This document shows, one piece after another, positions 24,148 through 32,745 of a stretch of DNA of 64,000 nt. The stretch is from positions 54,533-118,532 of the forward strand of contig JAHBVH010000016.1 of assembly GCA_019637645.1 (NCBI GenBank), written 5' to 3'. Every line of letters begins with the position of its first letter. Positions within the stretch are counted from its first letter, which is position 1. This stretch comes from Caldilineaceae bacterium (GTDB taxonomy: Bacteria > Chloroflexota > Anaerolineae > Caldilineales > Caldilineaceae). The position numbers were made by a program, and so were the translations under genes. A model generated the notes under the pieces. The model worked only from the letters and a program-made list of their open reading frames with translations, did not search any database and was not told the origin of the DNA.

Positions 24148-25104
24148 CTAGACAGCCATCAAGGCATGGGCGCGCGGCTCATGCCATTGCAGTTGTAGGT
24201 CGGTTTTGGCATGGGGTTTGAAGGCAACACGCACTGCGTCAATCGCCGTTTCTAGCACGTCGATTTCTGCCAGGTCGGCCACGCCCATCCCTAATTGATG
24301 GCCGTAGTTTAACAAGCCCAGTTCCAGCGGTTCAAAGCCCATCGCTTTGGCGACCACAGCATCGGCTGCGAAGACATCCACACTCGCCGCGGCCACGCCA
24401 AAATCCACCCCATCATCCCCGCCAGGGCCATCGCCCTGCAGGCCACGCGTCCCATCGACGACAGCAATCGCGGGCGTGAGAAAGCGCGCCAGCCGGATAA
24501 GGTTGATATTGAGGATCTGCGCCTCTTCAGGCAAGGTGCGCTCGGCGTGGCTGTTGAAGCCATGCATCTTGACCCGATCCGGCTTGTAGAGCGTTCCCAT
24601 AATCATATTTTTGAGTGCCAAGGTCACCACACAAACATCGTGGGTCTTGGCAATGGCCACCGACATGGTACAAGGACAGTCAAGCACACTCTTGGGCATG
24701 CGGACCACAGTCTCGCTATGATCGGCTAAGATAATAGGCGTCTCGACCCAGTTGGTCTCTTGGTTGAGGTCGATCAGACGAATGGGAACGGGATATTCTG
24801 CCGTCAGGGCATGATAGCCAAAGGTATCCCACGCCTCACCTGCATAGGTTTCGTTGCCCCCCTCGGCGATCAAGATTTCGTCGGGTGGTTTGGGGATGCT
24901 TAGCAAGAAGTCGATGGCCCCGCGCATGGCGTCCACATGGCTAGAGGCCAGTTGATTTTTGCCCGACAGAAAATTTGGCTTGAGCATCACCTGTTCGCGG
25001 ATACGGGGGATGACATCCGCGCGCACCAAGTCCAGCGCGCGATAGACATTCTTGCGGCGGTTCCCTTCCCGGGCCAAGCCCACGCGCGCACGTTTTATAC
25101 TCAT
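24148..25104 (-). CDS. DUF362 domain protein
   Basis: A 318-residue protein of the DUF362 family: KPNFLSG near 40, a DILIAEGG-like turn (EILIAEGGNETYAG), KTHDVCVVTLALKNMIMG and the acidic VDGTRGLQGDGPGG segment. It has none of the ferredoxin-type Cys clusters of some relatives. The biochemical role of the family is not settled. The ATG at 25104 was taken because AAAGGAG is 6 bases upstream. Confidence 0.8.
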   Translation of the reverse strand: MSIKRARVGLAREGNRRKNVYRALDLVRADVIPRIREQVMLKPNFLSGKNQLASSHVDAMRGAIDFLLSIPKPPDEILIAEGGNETYAGEAWDTFGYHALTAEYPVPIRLIDLNQETNWVETPIILADHSETVVRMPKSVLDCPCTMSVAIAKTHDVCVVTLALKNMIMGTLYKPDRVKMHGFNSHAERTLPEEAQILNINLIRLARFLTPAIAVVDGTRGLQGDGPGGDDGVDFGVAAASVDVFAADAVVAKAMGFEPLELGLLNYGHQLGMGVADLAEIDVLETAIDAVRVAFKPHAKTDLQLQWHEPRAHALMAV

Positions 25105-25168
25105 AGCTTTCTCCTTTATCAATGATAGTAACAAGGTTGTAGAAGCCTAAAACTTGCTCTTTCGAGTA

Positions 25169-25287
25169 GCCGTGCCGGGGACGGGCCACATGTATTCTCC
25201 CCTTGCAACAATGGCTGGCCCGTCCCCGGCACGGCTGAGGCACATGCGACTCCGCCCTTGCAACAATGGCTGGCCCGTCCCCGGCAC
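25169..25287. repeat. GC-rich inverted and direct repeat
   Basis: A 20-base arm beginning GCCGTGCCGGGGACGGG at 25169-25188 pairs perfectly with 25216-25235. A direct repeat of 31 bases beginning CTTGCAACAATGGCTGGCCC occurs at 25202-25232 and 25257-25287. The block lies just downstream of the second sulfatase, which reads in from the right, and may end its transcript. Confidence 0.8.
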
Positions 25288-25300
25288 ACCATGTGGTTCC

Positions 25301-26836
25301 TTAGGCATGGGTAATCCGTGGCATGCGGGTAGACTCCCGCTGAATCTCGGCCTGGACAAAGTCGAGCAGCAGTTGCGTCTTGATGGCTTGATAGGCCGGA
25401 TCGTCCCACCGGTTCTGCAATTCGCCCGGATCAGTTTCTAGATCAAAAAGCTCACCATAGTCGGCGTCGCGATAGACGGTAAGCTTATAGCGCGCGGTGA
25501 TCAGCGTGCGCAGATGGACCGTTGTGGGGTTGTGGCGGTTTTCGACCAACGCCCAATCCCGTGCAGTGGCTTGTTCGCCCTGCCAAACTGCCCATTGATT
25601 CACCCCTTGCATCCGGCCTGGTGCGAGAATGCCAGCCGCCGCGAGCAAAGTCTGCGGATAGTCTACCAGACTTTGCAGAGCCGCGGAAACCTGCCCCGCG
25701 GGCACTGTCCCCGGTTGGCGCACGAGCATAGGCACGCGCAACAGATCTTCATAATGAAATGCACCCTTGGCGATCAGCCCATGTTGGCCGATAAAGTGAC
25801 CATGATCGGTGGTATAGACGACCAGGGTATTTTCCGATAAGCCCGTGGCATCCAAGTAGTCAAGAATCCGCCCCACTTCTTGGTCGATCAGGCTTGTCAT
25901 GCCGTAATAGGACGCGAGACTGCGCCGGATCTCTTCATCACTGTGTAGATGGGAATGGAACCCATGGAGACCGCGGCCACCTGGCTCTTGGTAGTCCGAC
26001 CAATCAGGGTTGGCTTCACGGGTGCGGGCAAAGTGGGGCGGCATGGTCGCAAACTCGCCTTCGGTGTAGTGCCCTGGCGTTACATGGGCCGGGTCGTACA
26101 GGCTGGCCCATGGCTCTGGCACGACATAGGGCGGGTGGGGATCAAAGAAGCTGGCCCAGAGAAAGAAGGGCTTTTCCGCGGCGACCGAACGCTCGATATT
26201 GGCAATGGTCCGTTCGCCGATCCAATGGGTATGGTGATATTCCTCGGGCAAGTCCCACGTTAGCGCATCGCGCATGTAATAGGGACCGGCATATTTATCA
26301 TCGGCGCGATGGGGCCAATCGACAAAGTAGTCGCGCCAGTTGGTGAGCCCTTTCTCCTCCAGCCAAAGCGCATAGTGCTGACCGGCATGGGATTCGTTGG
26401 CGTGCATACGTGCTGTCTCTACATGGTCAAAACCATACCAGGGGCCGTGAAAGTCGCGCCAGAAAGCCAGATCGCGCAGATGGGGTTGGCTTTCCAAGGA
26501 CGGCATGCCCGGCTGCGTCGCTAAGGGTTGAAAATGAGCCTTGCCAATGAGAATTGACGTATAACCATGGGCCTGAAAGAGTTCACCCACCGTCGGCACA
26601 TCTTCGGGCAGGGCAACGCCAATCGCCCAACAGCCGTGGCTAGAAGGGTAGAGCCCGGTGATGAGCGATGCACGGGTGGGCGAGCAGGTGGGATTGGGAC
26701 AATAGGCCCGGGTATAGCGAGTGCCTTCGCGCGCCAGGCGATCCAGCGCGGGCGTCTGCAACTCGGGATTGGTGCAGCCAAGGGCATTATAATGCTGCTG
26801 ATCCGAGGTGATCAACAAAATGTTAGGACGCGTCAT
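25301..26836 (-). CDS. Sulfatase
   Basis: A 511-residue complete sulfatase. It has the metal site ITSDQQ near 9-14, formylglycine motif CSPTR at 51-55, GKAHF near 98, FFDPHPPY near 230 and TTDHG..IGQHG near 344. There is no signal peptide, so it is probably cytoplasmic. It is only distantly like the sulfatase at 12695, being longer and with another motif context, so it probably has a different sulfate-ester substrate. The ATG at 26836 has AAAGG upstream; an earlier start at 26869 does not. Cys-type sulfatases need a formylglycine-generating enzyme encoded elsewhere. Confidence 0.9.
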   Translation of the reverse strand: MTRPNILLITSDQQHYNALGCTNPELQTPALDRLAREGTRYTRAYCPNPTCSPTRASLITGLYPSSHGCWAIGVALPEDVPTVGELFQAHGYTSILIGKAHFQPLATQPGMPSLESQPHLRDLAFWRDFHGPWYGFDHVETARMHANESHAGQHYALWLEEKGLTNWRDYFVDWPHRADDKYAGPYYMRDALTWDLPEEYHHTHWIGERTIANIERSVAAEKPFFLWASFFDPHPPYVVPEPWASLYDPAHVTPGHYTEGEFATMPPHFARTREANPDWSDYQEPGGRGLHGFHSHLHSDEEIRRSLASYYGMTSLIDQEVGRILDYLDATGLSENTLVVYTTDHGHFIGQHGLIAKGAFHYEDLLRVPMLVRQPGTVPAGQVSAALQSLVDYPQTLLAAAGILAPGRMQGVNQWAVWQGEQATARDWALVENRHNPTTVHLRTLITARYKLTVYRDADYGELFDLETDPGELQNRWDDPAYQAIKTQLLLDFVQAEIQRESTRMPRITHA

Positions 26837-26890
26837 GAGCAAACCTTTCTCTGGGCAAGGGGCTAGCAAGCGTGAACAGCGCGCACCCGC

Positions 26891-27409
26891 CTACGGCTGT
26901 TCCACAGGCGGCGGGGCCTGCCAGCCAAAGGCGCTGGACTCCCAACTGAGGAGATCGCCCTCGAGATGGTCGCGCCGGCCCAACTGCTCCATGATGTACA
27001 TCACGTGGGCGCGGTGGTGCATATTATGGGTGATCACATGAGCAATCGCACCGCCAAAGGTTTTGGCAACGGGCGGGTTGTCGAGCGTATCGATAAAGGT
27101 ATCGTCCTCACGTTGCTCGCGGACAATGGTACGGGCCAAGGCGGCAAATTCGCGCGCCACCTGAGCCAGGCGCTGCTGCAAGTGGGCTGGCGACTCAGCC
27201 TGCGCGGGCGACGCGGCCACTGGTCGTTCGTAGAGCAGATCAGTCCACAGTTCCATCGCTTCGATCATGTGGACAAAGGTCTGGCGTAGAGAAACATGGT
27301 CAATGGCAAAAGGCTGATCCCACTGTTCAGGCGTCAGCGTCTGGCATTGTTGTAAGAGTTGCTGCGTGGTCCAGACATCATGGCCCAGCAGGCGGTCAAT
27401 CATATCCAT
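26891..27409 (-). CDS. DinB/YfiT family protein
   Basis: A 172-residue four-helix-bundle protein. It has the DinB metal triad: one His in the second helix (VHMIEAMELW) and HxxxH in HNMHHRAHVMYIMEQLG near the end. Family members are divalent-metal proteins, several being thiol-dependent transferases or stress-induced. It is on the same strand as thymidylate synthase, 33 bases downstream. Confidence 0.82.
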   Translation of the reverse strand: MDMIDRLLGHDVWTTQQLLQQCQTLTPEQWDQPFAIDHVSLRQTFVHMIEAMELWTDLLYERPVAASPAQAESPAHLQQRLAQVAREFAALARTIVREQREDDTFIDTLDNPPVAKTFGGAIAHVITHNMHHRAHVMYIMEQLGRRDHLEGDLLSWESSAFGWQAPPPVEQP

Positions 27410-27442
27410 AACAGGCTCTTTCCACGGCCCGATTGCGCCACG

Positions 27443-28237
27443 CTATACGGCGATCGGGGCTTTAATGGCAGGATGACTCTGATACTGTTCGAGGGTAAAA
27501 TCGGCATAGGTGAAGTCAAAGATAGAACGCACCGCCGGGTTGAGCACCATGCGTGGCAGCGCATACGGCGTACGACTCAGTTGCAACTTTACCTGTTCCA
27601 CATGATTGAGATAGATGTGAGTATCCCCCAAGCTATGAATGAATTCACCTGGCTGGAGATCACAGACGTGGGCTACCATCATGGTCAGCAAGGCATAGGA
27701 GGCGATATTAAAGGGCACGCCCAGGAAGAGATCACAGCTCCGTTGATAGAGCTGGCAGGAGAGGCGGCCATTGGCAACATAGAACTGAAAAAGGCAATGG
27801 CAAGGCGGTAACTTCATCTGCTCAATATCGGCCACATTCCACGCCGACACAATCAGCCGCCGCGAATCGGGGTTGCGTTTGATCTGGGTAATTACATGTT
27901 GGATCTGATCAATGGCTTCGCCCGTAGCGGTCGGCCAGCTACGCCATTGATAGCCATAGACCGGGCCGAGTTCACCGGCAGCATCGGCCCATTCATCCCA
28001 AATAGAAACGTTATGCTCATGGAGATAGCGGATATTGGTGTCGCCGCGTAGAAACCAGAGCAGTTCATGGATCACCGATTTCAAATGGACTTTCTTGGTC
28101 GTGACCAAGGGGAAATCAGCGGCGAGATCAAAGCGCATTTGATAGCCAAAGACGCTCAAGGTGCCTACACCGGTACGATCTTCTTTGCGGACACCGTGGT
28201 CCAACACATGGCGTAGGAGGTCGAGATAAGGTTGCAT
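27443..28237 (-). CDS. thyA: Thymidylate synthase
   Basis: A 264-residue protein, the same length as the E. coli enzyme and collinear with it. It methylates dUMP to dTMP using methylene-tetrahydrofolate. The nucleophile is Cys146 ([12 protein letters not shown]). [12 protein letters not shown] near 20, [11 protein letters not shown] near 124 and [25 protein letters not shown] are typical. The ATG at 28237 gives the family length; a longer open frame upstream overlaps the SDR gene and is not coding. Confidence 0.97.
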   Translation of the reverse strand: MQPYLDLLRHVLDHGVRKEDRTGVGTLSVFGYQMRFDLAADFPLVTTKKVHLKSVIHELLWFLRGDTNIRYLHEHNVSIWDEWADAAGELGPVYGYQWRSWPTATGEAIDQIQHVITQIKRNPDSRRLIVSAWNVADIEQMKLPPCHCLFQFYVANGRLSCQLYQRSCDLFLGVPFNIASYALLTMMVAHVCDLQPGEFIHSLGDTHIYLNHVEQVKLQLSRTPYALPRMVLNPAVRSIFDFTYADFTLEQYQSHPAIKAPIAV

Positions 28238-28265
28238 GGAGAATCGCTCTCTAGATATACGAATT

Positions 28266-29072
28266 TTACCAATGCATGACAAAACCGCCATCGACGTTGA
28301 TCGTCTGGCCGGTGACATTGTTGGCGCGGGCCGAAGCCAAGAAGACGGCCATGTCGGCCAAGTCCGTGGGCTCTTGCCAACGCTTGAGGGGCACGACCCG
28401 CCCGATCTTGTCCATGGACCATTGCTCAAAGGTGAGCTGTTGATCGGCGGGCAGATGGGCGTTCGATGCCCGCCAAATGGATTGGTTGAGCGGCGTATTG
28501 ACCATACCGGGGTTCAGCGTATTAACTCGAATGTTGTAGGGGGCCAGATCTTTGGCACAGCACTGCGAAAAGTTGATCAGCGCAGCTTTGGACGCGCTAT
28601 AGGGCGGGTCGGTCTGGGAGCCAATTTGGCCCGCCACCGAGGCGAGGTAGAGCACTGAACCATTGTGGCGTGCGCGCATGGCTGGTGTAAAGGCATGGGC
28701 TGTGTGAACGGCCCCCAGAATGTTGACCTCGAGCACCTTGGGCCAATCGCTCGGGGCTAGATTCCAAAAGGGAAAGCCATATTTACCCGAGCCAATGCCC
28801 ACCGCAAAGACCACATGAACCACTGGGCCAACTTCGCGCTCGATCTGGGCCGCCGCGCCTTGGAGAGCGGCATAGTCGGTGACATCCACCACAACGGGGG
28901 TTACTACTTGGGTCGCGGTGGTCAACTCTTCGGCAATGGTGGTGACGGCGGATGAACGATCCAAGGCGACGACGCGTGCGCCTTCGGCCACAAACGCTTG
29001 GGCAATCGCATGGCCGATCCCACTGGCCGCGCCTAAGACCACGACGACCTGATTGGTTAACTCAAGTTGCAT
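28266..29072 (-). CDS. Short-chain dehydrogenase/reductase
   Basis: A 268-residue classical SDR. It has cofactor motif GAASGIG at about 15-21, Asp in VVALDRS favouring NAD(H), the NILGA stretch, a catalytic Ser region (LASVAGQ) and YSASK. The C-terminal [11 protein letters not shown] is typical of the FabG-like group. The ATG at 29072 has AGGA upstream. It ends 28 bases before thyA and may be cotranscribed. Substrate not predictable. Confidence 0.88.
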   Translation of the reverse strand: MQLELTNQVVVVLGAASGIGHAIAQAFVAEGARVVALDRSSAVTTIAEELTTATQVVTPVVVDVTDYAALQGAAAQIEREVGPVVHVVFAVGIGSGKYGFPFWNLAPSDWPKVLEVNILGAVHTAHAFTPAMRARHNGSVLYLASVAGQIGSQTDPPYSASKAALINFSQCCAKDLAPYNIRVNTLNPGMVNTPLNQSIWRASNAHLPADQQLTFEQWSMDKIGRVVPLKRWQEPTDLADMAVFLASARANNVTGQTINVDGGFVMHW

Positions 29073-29137
29073 AAGCAATCATTCCTGTTTCTGATGAGCG
29101 CCATAGCAAAGCGGCGCAGTAGAACAAGCAAACCTAG

Positions 29138-30961
29138 TTAGGGTTGATTTCGGCGCAGGCGGGGGATGGCCAGAATCACTAAGAGAATGACGATCGGAAT
29201 CCCCAATAGAATCGCAAAGGTACCCAGCCGATCAGCCCACACCGGCGATACGCTGACTATTGGGGTCGGTGTGGGCAGGCTGGGCGTCGGTGCGGCCAAC
29301 GCTTGGTCTGGAACCGCGGTCGTGGGTTCTTCAACCACGGTTTGGGTTGGCAAGGTGGGCAGAGGATAGACATTATTGGTCGGCGTCACCACTGGTGGTA
29401 GCGCCGCGGCAGCACGTAGCGGCGCTGGCGCCAGCGCCGCCGCAACCGTTGCACTAATATCGGGCGAGGGCAAGAGGGCCAAGGTTGGGGTGATGGTAGC
29501 CGCCAACAAAGGTGAGACTACGTTTGTTTGTACTGGTGACAAGGTCAACGTGGGGATGATGGTATAGGTTAAATTCGGTGTCACCGGAATAGCCACAGCG
29601 GTCGCGAGGAGCGGCGTAGCAGTGGCTGGGGGTAGGGCTGCGGTGGGTGCTACGATGGGCGCACCACAGACGCGCAGCCGCACATTGTCTAGGTACATCC
29701 AGGTACGGGCATTGTTGGTATCATTAAAGGCATTAAAATAGAGGTAGAGCGTCTGCCCACGATAGAGCGAGAGATCCACCGCGTCTTCTTGCCAGACCCC
29801 ATCGTTGCGTAATTCGCGGCGGAGGATCTGGATGGGCTGCAAATTGGGCGAGAGGAGAATCACATCTTGGCGGTCGGTTGTGCCGGTGGGGATACCGGTC
29901 TGGGCACTGTGTAGCAAGCGCCACCAGCGTAATTGCACGGCCCCGGTGGTAAAGGGAATGGTGACGAGTTGACGGATCGAAGAAAAAGTCGTCACATTGG
30001 TGGGGTTTTCGGGCGGGTTGCCAAGCAAGACCGCGCGCGCCCCCTCTTGGACAAAGGTATTGACATAGCGCGCAGGCACCGGATCTTCGCCAAAATGCCA
30101 GCCATCATTGCCTTCAAAGGTGCCATTCACCACAATATTAGGACAACTGGGATCCTCCGGCGGGGGTGGGATATAGGTTGGCACGGCGGTAGGCACAATG
30201 GGCGTAACCGGAATCGGTGTTGCGCTCGGAATCAGCGTTGGCGTGTTGGTCGGCAAAAGAGGGCCAGTCGGGGTCGGCGACAGGGTCGGCGTATAGGTTG
30301 GCAGCGGCGTCTGGGCACAATACTCCAATTCGACATTGTCGATATACATCAAGGTGCGGCCCCCCACCCCATCATTCCGCACTCGAAAGCGGAGGCTGAT
30401 CGTTCGTCCAGCATAGAGAGTGAGATCATAGTCACGCGCTTTCCAGCCGCCGGTTCCGTCTTGCGCATTCAAGAGCGTACCAATGAGTTGATCGGTCGTG
30501 GCGTCAAACAAATCGGCTTGCTGTAAATCAGTACCAGGGGCGGCGTCAAAGACAGGATAGTACAAGAAGCGCAAAATGATCCGCGTCGCGCCATAGGGCA
30601 GGAGAATGGGTTGGTGGCGCACTTCGCTCACGCTCGCCAAATTGGGCAGTTCAAAGCCGTTCCCCAAGCGCATGGCTTGCAAGCTGTTGTTAAAGGTCTG
30701 CTCATTGGTGTACATGGGCGGGCGTGTACTGGCTTGTAGCTGCCAACTGGGGTTAAATTGCTCAAAATCACCCCCGCCAATCAGGTTCAAGCAGCCCGGG
30801 GCGACTTCTGCATATACGCGTGCCAACGGCGCAGCCGCCGCTGGCACTGGTACTAGGGCCAACAACAAGGCAACATAACAACTGAACCACAAAAGCCAAT
30901 GACCTTGGCGTAGCGGTTGGTGCGCGTTTGCGCTGTTGGGGTTGGGCTCAATAACGTTCAA
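29138..30961 (-). CDS. Cell-surface protein with two beta-sandwich domains and a C-terminal membrane anchor
   Basis: A 607-residue protein. The N-terminus has a signal peptide (a hydrophobic stretch ending VPAAAAPLA). Two related sandwich modules follow, about 150 residues each. Each begins NLIGGGDFE or NIVVNGTFE, and contains a W.....DLS/TLY.G.T..L.F motif and ends TLMYIDNVEL or TWMYLDNVRL, like carbohydrate-binding modules. A Thr/Pro linker separates them and a longer one precedes a final membrane helix (ILLGIPIVILLVILAI) with RLRRNQP at the end. The start is taken as TTG 30961 because AGGAG lies 8 bases upstream; longer frames have no signal. Ligand unknown. Confidence 0.75.
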   Translation of the reverse strand: MNVIEPNPNSANAHQPLRQGHWLLWFSCYVALLLALVPVPAAAAPLARVYAEVAPGCLNLIGGGDFEQFNPSWQLQASTRPPMYTNEQTFNNSLQAMRLGNGFELPNLASVSEVRHQPILLPYGATRIILRFLYYPVFDAAPGTDLQQADLFDATTDQLIGTLLNAQDGTGGWKARDYDLTLYAGRTISLRFRVRNDGVGGRTLMYIDNVELEYCAQTPLPTYTPTLSPTPTGPLLPTNTPTLIPSATPIPVTPIVPTAVPTYIPPPPEDPSCPNIVVNGTFEGNDGWHFGEDPVPARYVNTFVQEGARAVLLGNPPENPTNVTTFSSIRQLVTIPFTTGAVQLRWWRLLHSAQTGIPTGTTDRQDVILLSPNLQPIQILRRELRNDGVWQEDAVDLSLYRGQTLYLYFNAFNDTNNARTWMYLDNVRLRVCGAPIVAPTAALPPATATPLLATAVAIPVTPNLTYTIIPTLTLSPVQTNVVSPLLAATITPTLALLPSPDISATVAAALAPAPLRAAAALPPVVTPTNNVYPLPTLPTQTVVEEPTTAVPDQALAAPTPSLPTPTPIVSVSPVWADRLGTFAILLGIPIVILLVILAIPRLRRNQP

Positions 30962-31285
30962 AGCAATTGCTCCTACCATAGGCCATCTTGACCATTCACA
31001 GCCGTTAAACCGCGTGGCGCTAGTACGATTGGGCTTGGGTTTGTACAAAATTCTATCATAGATGGCCCTATCCCAGGCAATGCACCACGGCAAATGCGAA
31101 CATTTGCACGGCTTGCCCATCGGCTCCAAATGGGAGCGCGATTGCAGACAGCACTGGTGGTGTTGCTAGAATCAGGAAAAGCGAAGACATTTCAATTTTG
31201 CCGGGTTGAAAGCTGCCGCGAACCGCGAAAAGCCGACGCAGCGGCTAGCATGTCGACAAAACCGAGCCAAACAAAGGAAGAGAAG

Positions 31286-31747
31286 ATGCGTAAATTAGCC
31301 GTGGGCGATCTGGCCCCAAGCTTTACAGCAGTCACGGATCAGGGCGAAACCCTCCAACTGGAAAGCCTGCGCGGCAAACGGGTGGTTCTTTATTTCTACC
31401 CGAAAGACGACACTTCGGGCTGTACCACTCAAGCGTGTGGCTTCCGTGACCGTTATCCTGAAATTGAAGAGAAAAACGCGGTTGTGCTTGGCGTTAGCCC
31501 AGATGGCACGGCCTCTCACCAAAAATTTAAGACCAAATACAATCTTCCCTTTACCTTGCTGGTGGACGCCGATCATCAGATCGCTGACACCTATGGCGTT
31601 TGGGGGGAGAAATCGATGTACGGTAGGAAGTATATGGGTATTATCCGCAGCCATTTTGTCATTGACGAAACGGGCAAAATTGTTGATGCCCAATATAAAG
31701 TGAGCCCAGCCGATAGCATCACCAAAGCCGTGAAGGCGCTAGGCTAG
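31286..31747 (+). CDS. bcp: Thiol peroxidase of the Bcp/PrxQ family
   Basis: A 153-residue peroxiredoxin that reduces hydroperoxides. Peroxidatic Cys46 is in DDTSGCTTQACGFRD, with Cys51 five residues on as the likely resolving Cys. FYPKDDTSG, LGVSPDG and the C-terminal SHFVIDETGKI strand are typical. The ATG at 31286 has AGGAAG upstream; longer frames from 31094 or 31250 have no signal. Confidence 0.93.
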   Translation: MRKLAVGDLAPSFTAVTDQGETLQLESLRGKRVVLYFYPKDDTSGCTTQACGFRDRYPEIEEKNAVVLGVSPDGTASHQKFKTKYNLPFTLLVDADHQIADTYGVWGEKSMYGRKYMGIIRSHFVIDETGKIVDAQYKVSPADSITKAVKALG

Positions 31748-31787
31748 CCGGTTGCTTGCCATGGGAAAACAATCGAAACAGTTTTGC

Positions 31788-31815
31788 AACAGCGTGGCGC
31801 CTCCGTCACGCTGTT
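31788..31815 (+). terminator. Intrinsic terminator of bcp
   Basis: AACAGCGTG / CACGCTGTT stem with a GC-rich loop, followed by TGTTTGTTT, 40 bases after the bcp stop. Confidence 0.65.
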
Positions 31816-31907
31816 TGTTTCGCGCGGGCCTGTGCGAGCATCAGTTGGCTGGCGCTAAGCCGCTATGACGGTATACTGCCGACCAGAGGTATGGTATACT
31901 AGCAATC

Positions 31908-31963
31908 CAGTGAGACCGTACAGTGAGACCGTACAGTGAGACCGTACAGTGAGACCGTACAGT
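31908..31963. repeat. 13-bp tandem repeat, 4.3 units
   Basis: Unit CAGTGAGACCGTA at 31908, 31921, 31934 and 31947 with a partial fifth. All complete units are identical, suggesting recent expansion. It lies 190 bases upstream of the sigma factor gene. Confidence 0.9.
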
Positions 31964-32154
31964 CTGGCTAGGCTCCACTCGGGCATCCACTGGCTCGAAC
32001 AAGGCCCTGCAGCGCTGGGATGAGCGGTGCTGGGCAGTTGTGAAGCTTCTGATGGCGATGACATTTTATCAAGATGCGGAAAGTGGCCGAAGAGTAGTAA
32101 AAGCGTATCCTTTCCGTCTAGCAAAACGTATCAATAGCACGCTGGGTTGTCAGC

Positions 32155-32736
32155 ATGGATGAAATCCACCGCGATGCCACCTTAGATGAATCGACGCTGG
32201 TTGGGTTGATCGAACGTGCTCAATCCAAAGGTGACCCGGATGCATTCGACGGCTTATATTTGCTCTTTGCCGATCGCATCTTCCGGTACCTTTTGGCGCG
32301 CTTAGGACGAGTTGAAGTCGCAGAGGAGATTGTTTCCCAGGTGTTCTTGCATTTGATCGAAAAGATCGATCGCTACCAAATTGCCCCTAAAGATAACGCC
32401 ACCATCTTTCCGGCTTGGCTCTACCGGCTGGCCCATAACAAGATGGTAGATATCCTGCGCAAAACTCAGCGCCGGGAGCATGTGGGGATTGAGTATGCCG
32501 AAGAGCTGGCCGAACCCCACTCGTTACTAGAGGTGATCGAAAATCAGATCGATTTTGAGCAACTATTACATACGCTGAAGCTATTGAATGAACAGCAGCG
32601 CCAAGTGTTGCTGCTCCGTTTTGTCGAGGGGTTTAGCATTGCCGAGACCGCGCAAATCCTCCAAAAGAGTGAAGGCGCAATCAAAGCACTGCAACATCGT
32701 TCGTTAGAGAATTTACGTCGTTTTCTCCAGCAGTAA
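32155..32736 (+). CDS. ECF-type RNA polymerase sigma factor
   Basis: A 193-residue sigma-70-family protein with regions 2 and 4 only. Region 2 is at about 30-100 (DAFDGLYLLFADRIFRYLLARL.., WLYRLAHNKMVDILR), with the -10-binding surface. Region 4 is at about 135-190 (LNEQQRQVLLLRFVEGFSIAETAQIL, a helix-turn-helix). The stop is 9 bases before the next gene, which encodes a membrane protein with an N-terminal anti-sigma-like helical region. It probably directs an envelope or stress regulon. Confidence 0.92.
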   Translation: MDEIHRDATLDESTLVGLIERAQSKGDPDAFDGLYLLFADRIFRYLLARLGRVEVAEEIVSQVFLHLIEKIDRYQIAPKDNATIFPAWLYRLAHNKMVDILRKTQRREHVGIEYAEELAEPHSLLEVIENQIDFEQLLHTLKLLNEQQRQVLLLRFVEGFSIAETAQILQKSEGAIKALQHRSLENLRRFLQQ

Positions 32737-32745
32737 TTGACGACC

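Larger units (their letters stand above)
31748..32154. other. Intergenic region after bcp
   Basis: About 400 bases holding a terminator (31788-31815) and a 13-base tandem repeat (31908-31963). The remainder is the leader of the ECF sigma gene. No supported gene. Confidence 0.5.

Noticed and set aside
25135..25300. Repeat block as a CRISPR array
   Set aside because: Only two direct repeats, no regular spacers and no cas genes in the window.
28238..28429. N-terminal extension of thymidylate synthase
   Set aside because: It overlaps the SDR gene, has no homologous sequence, and the shorter form has exactly the usual 264 residues.
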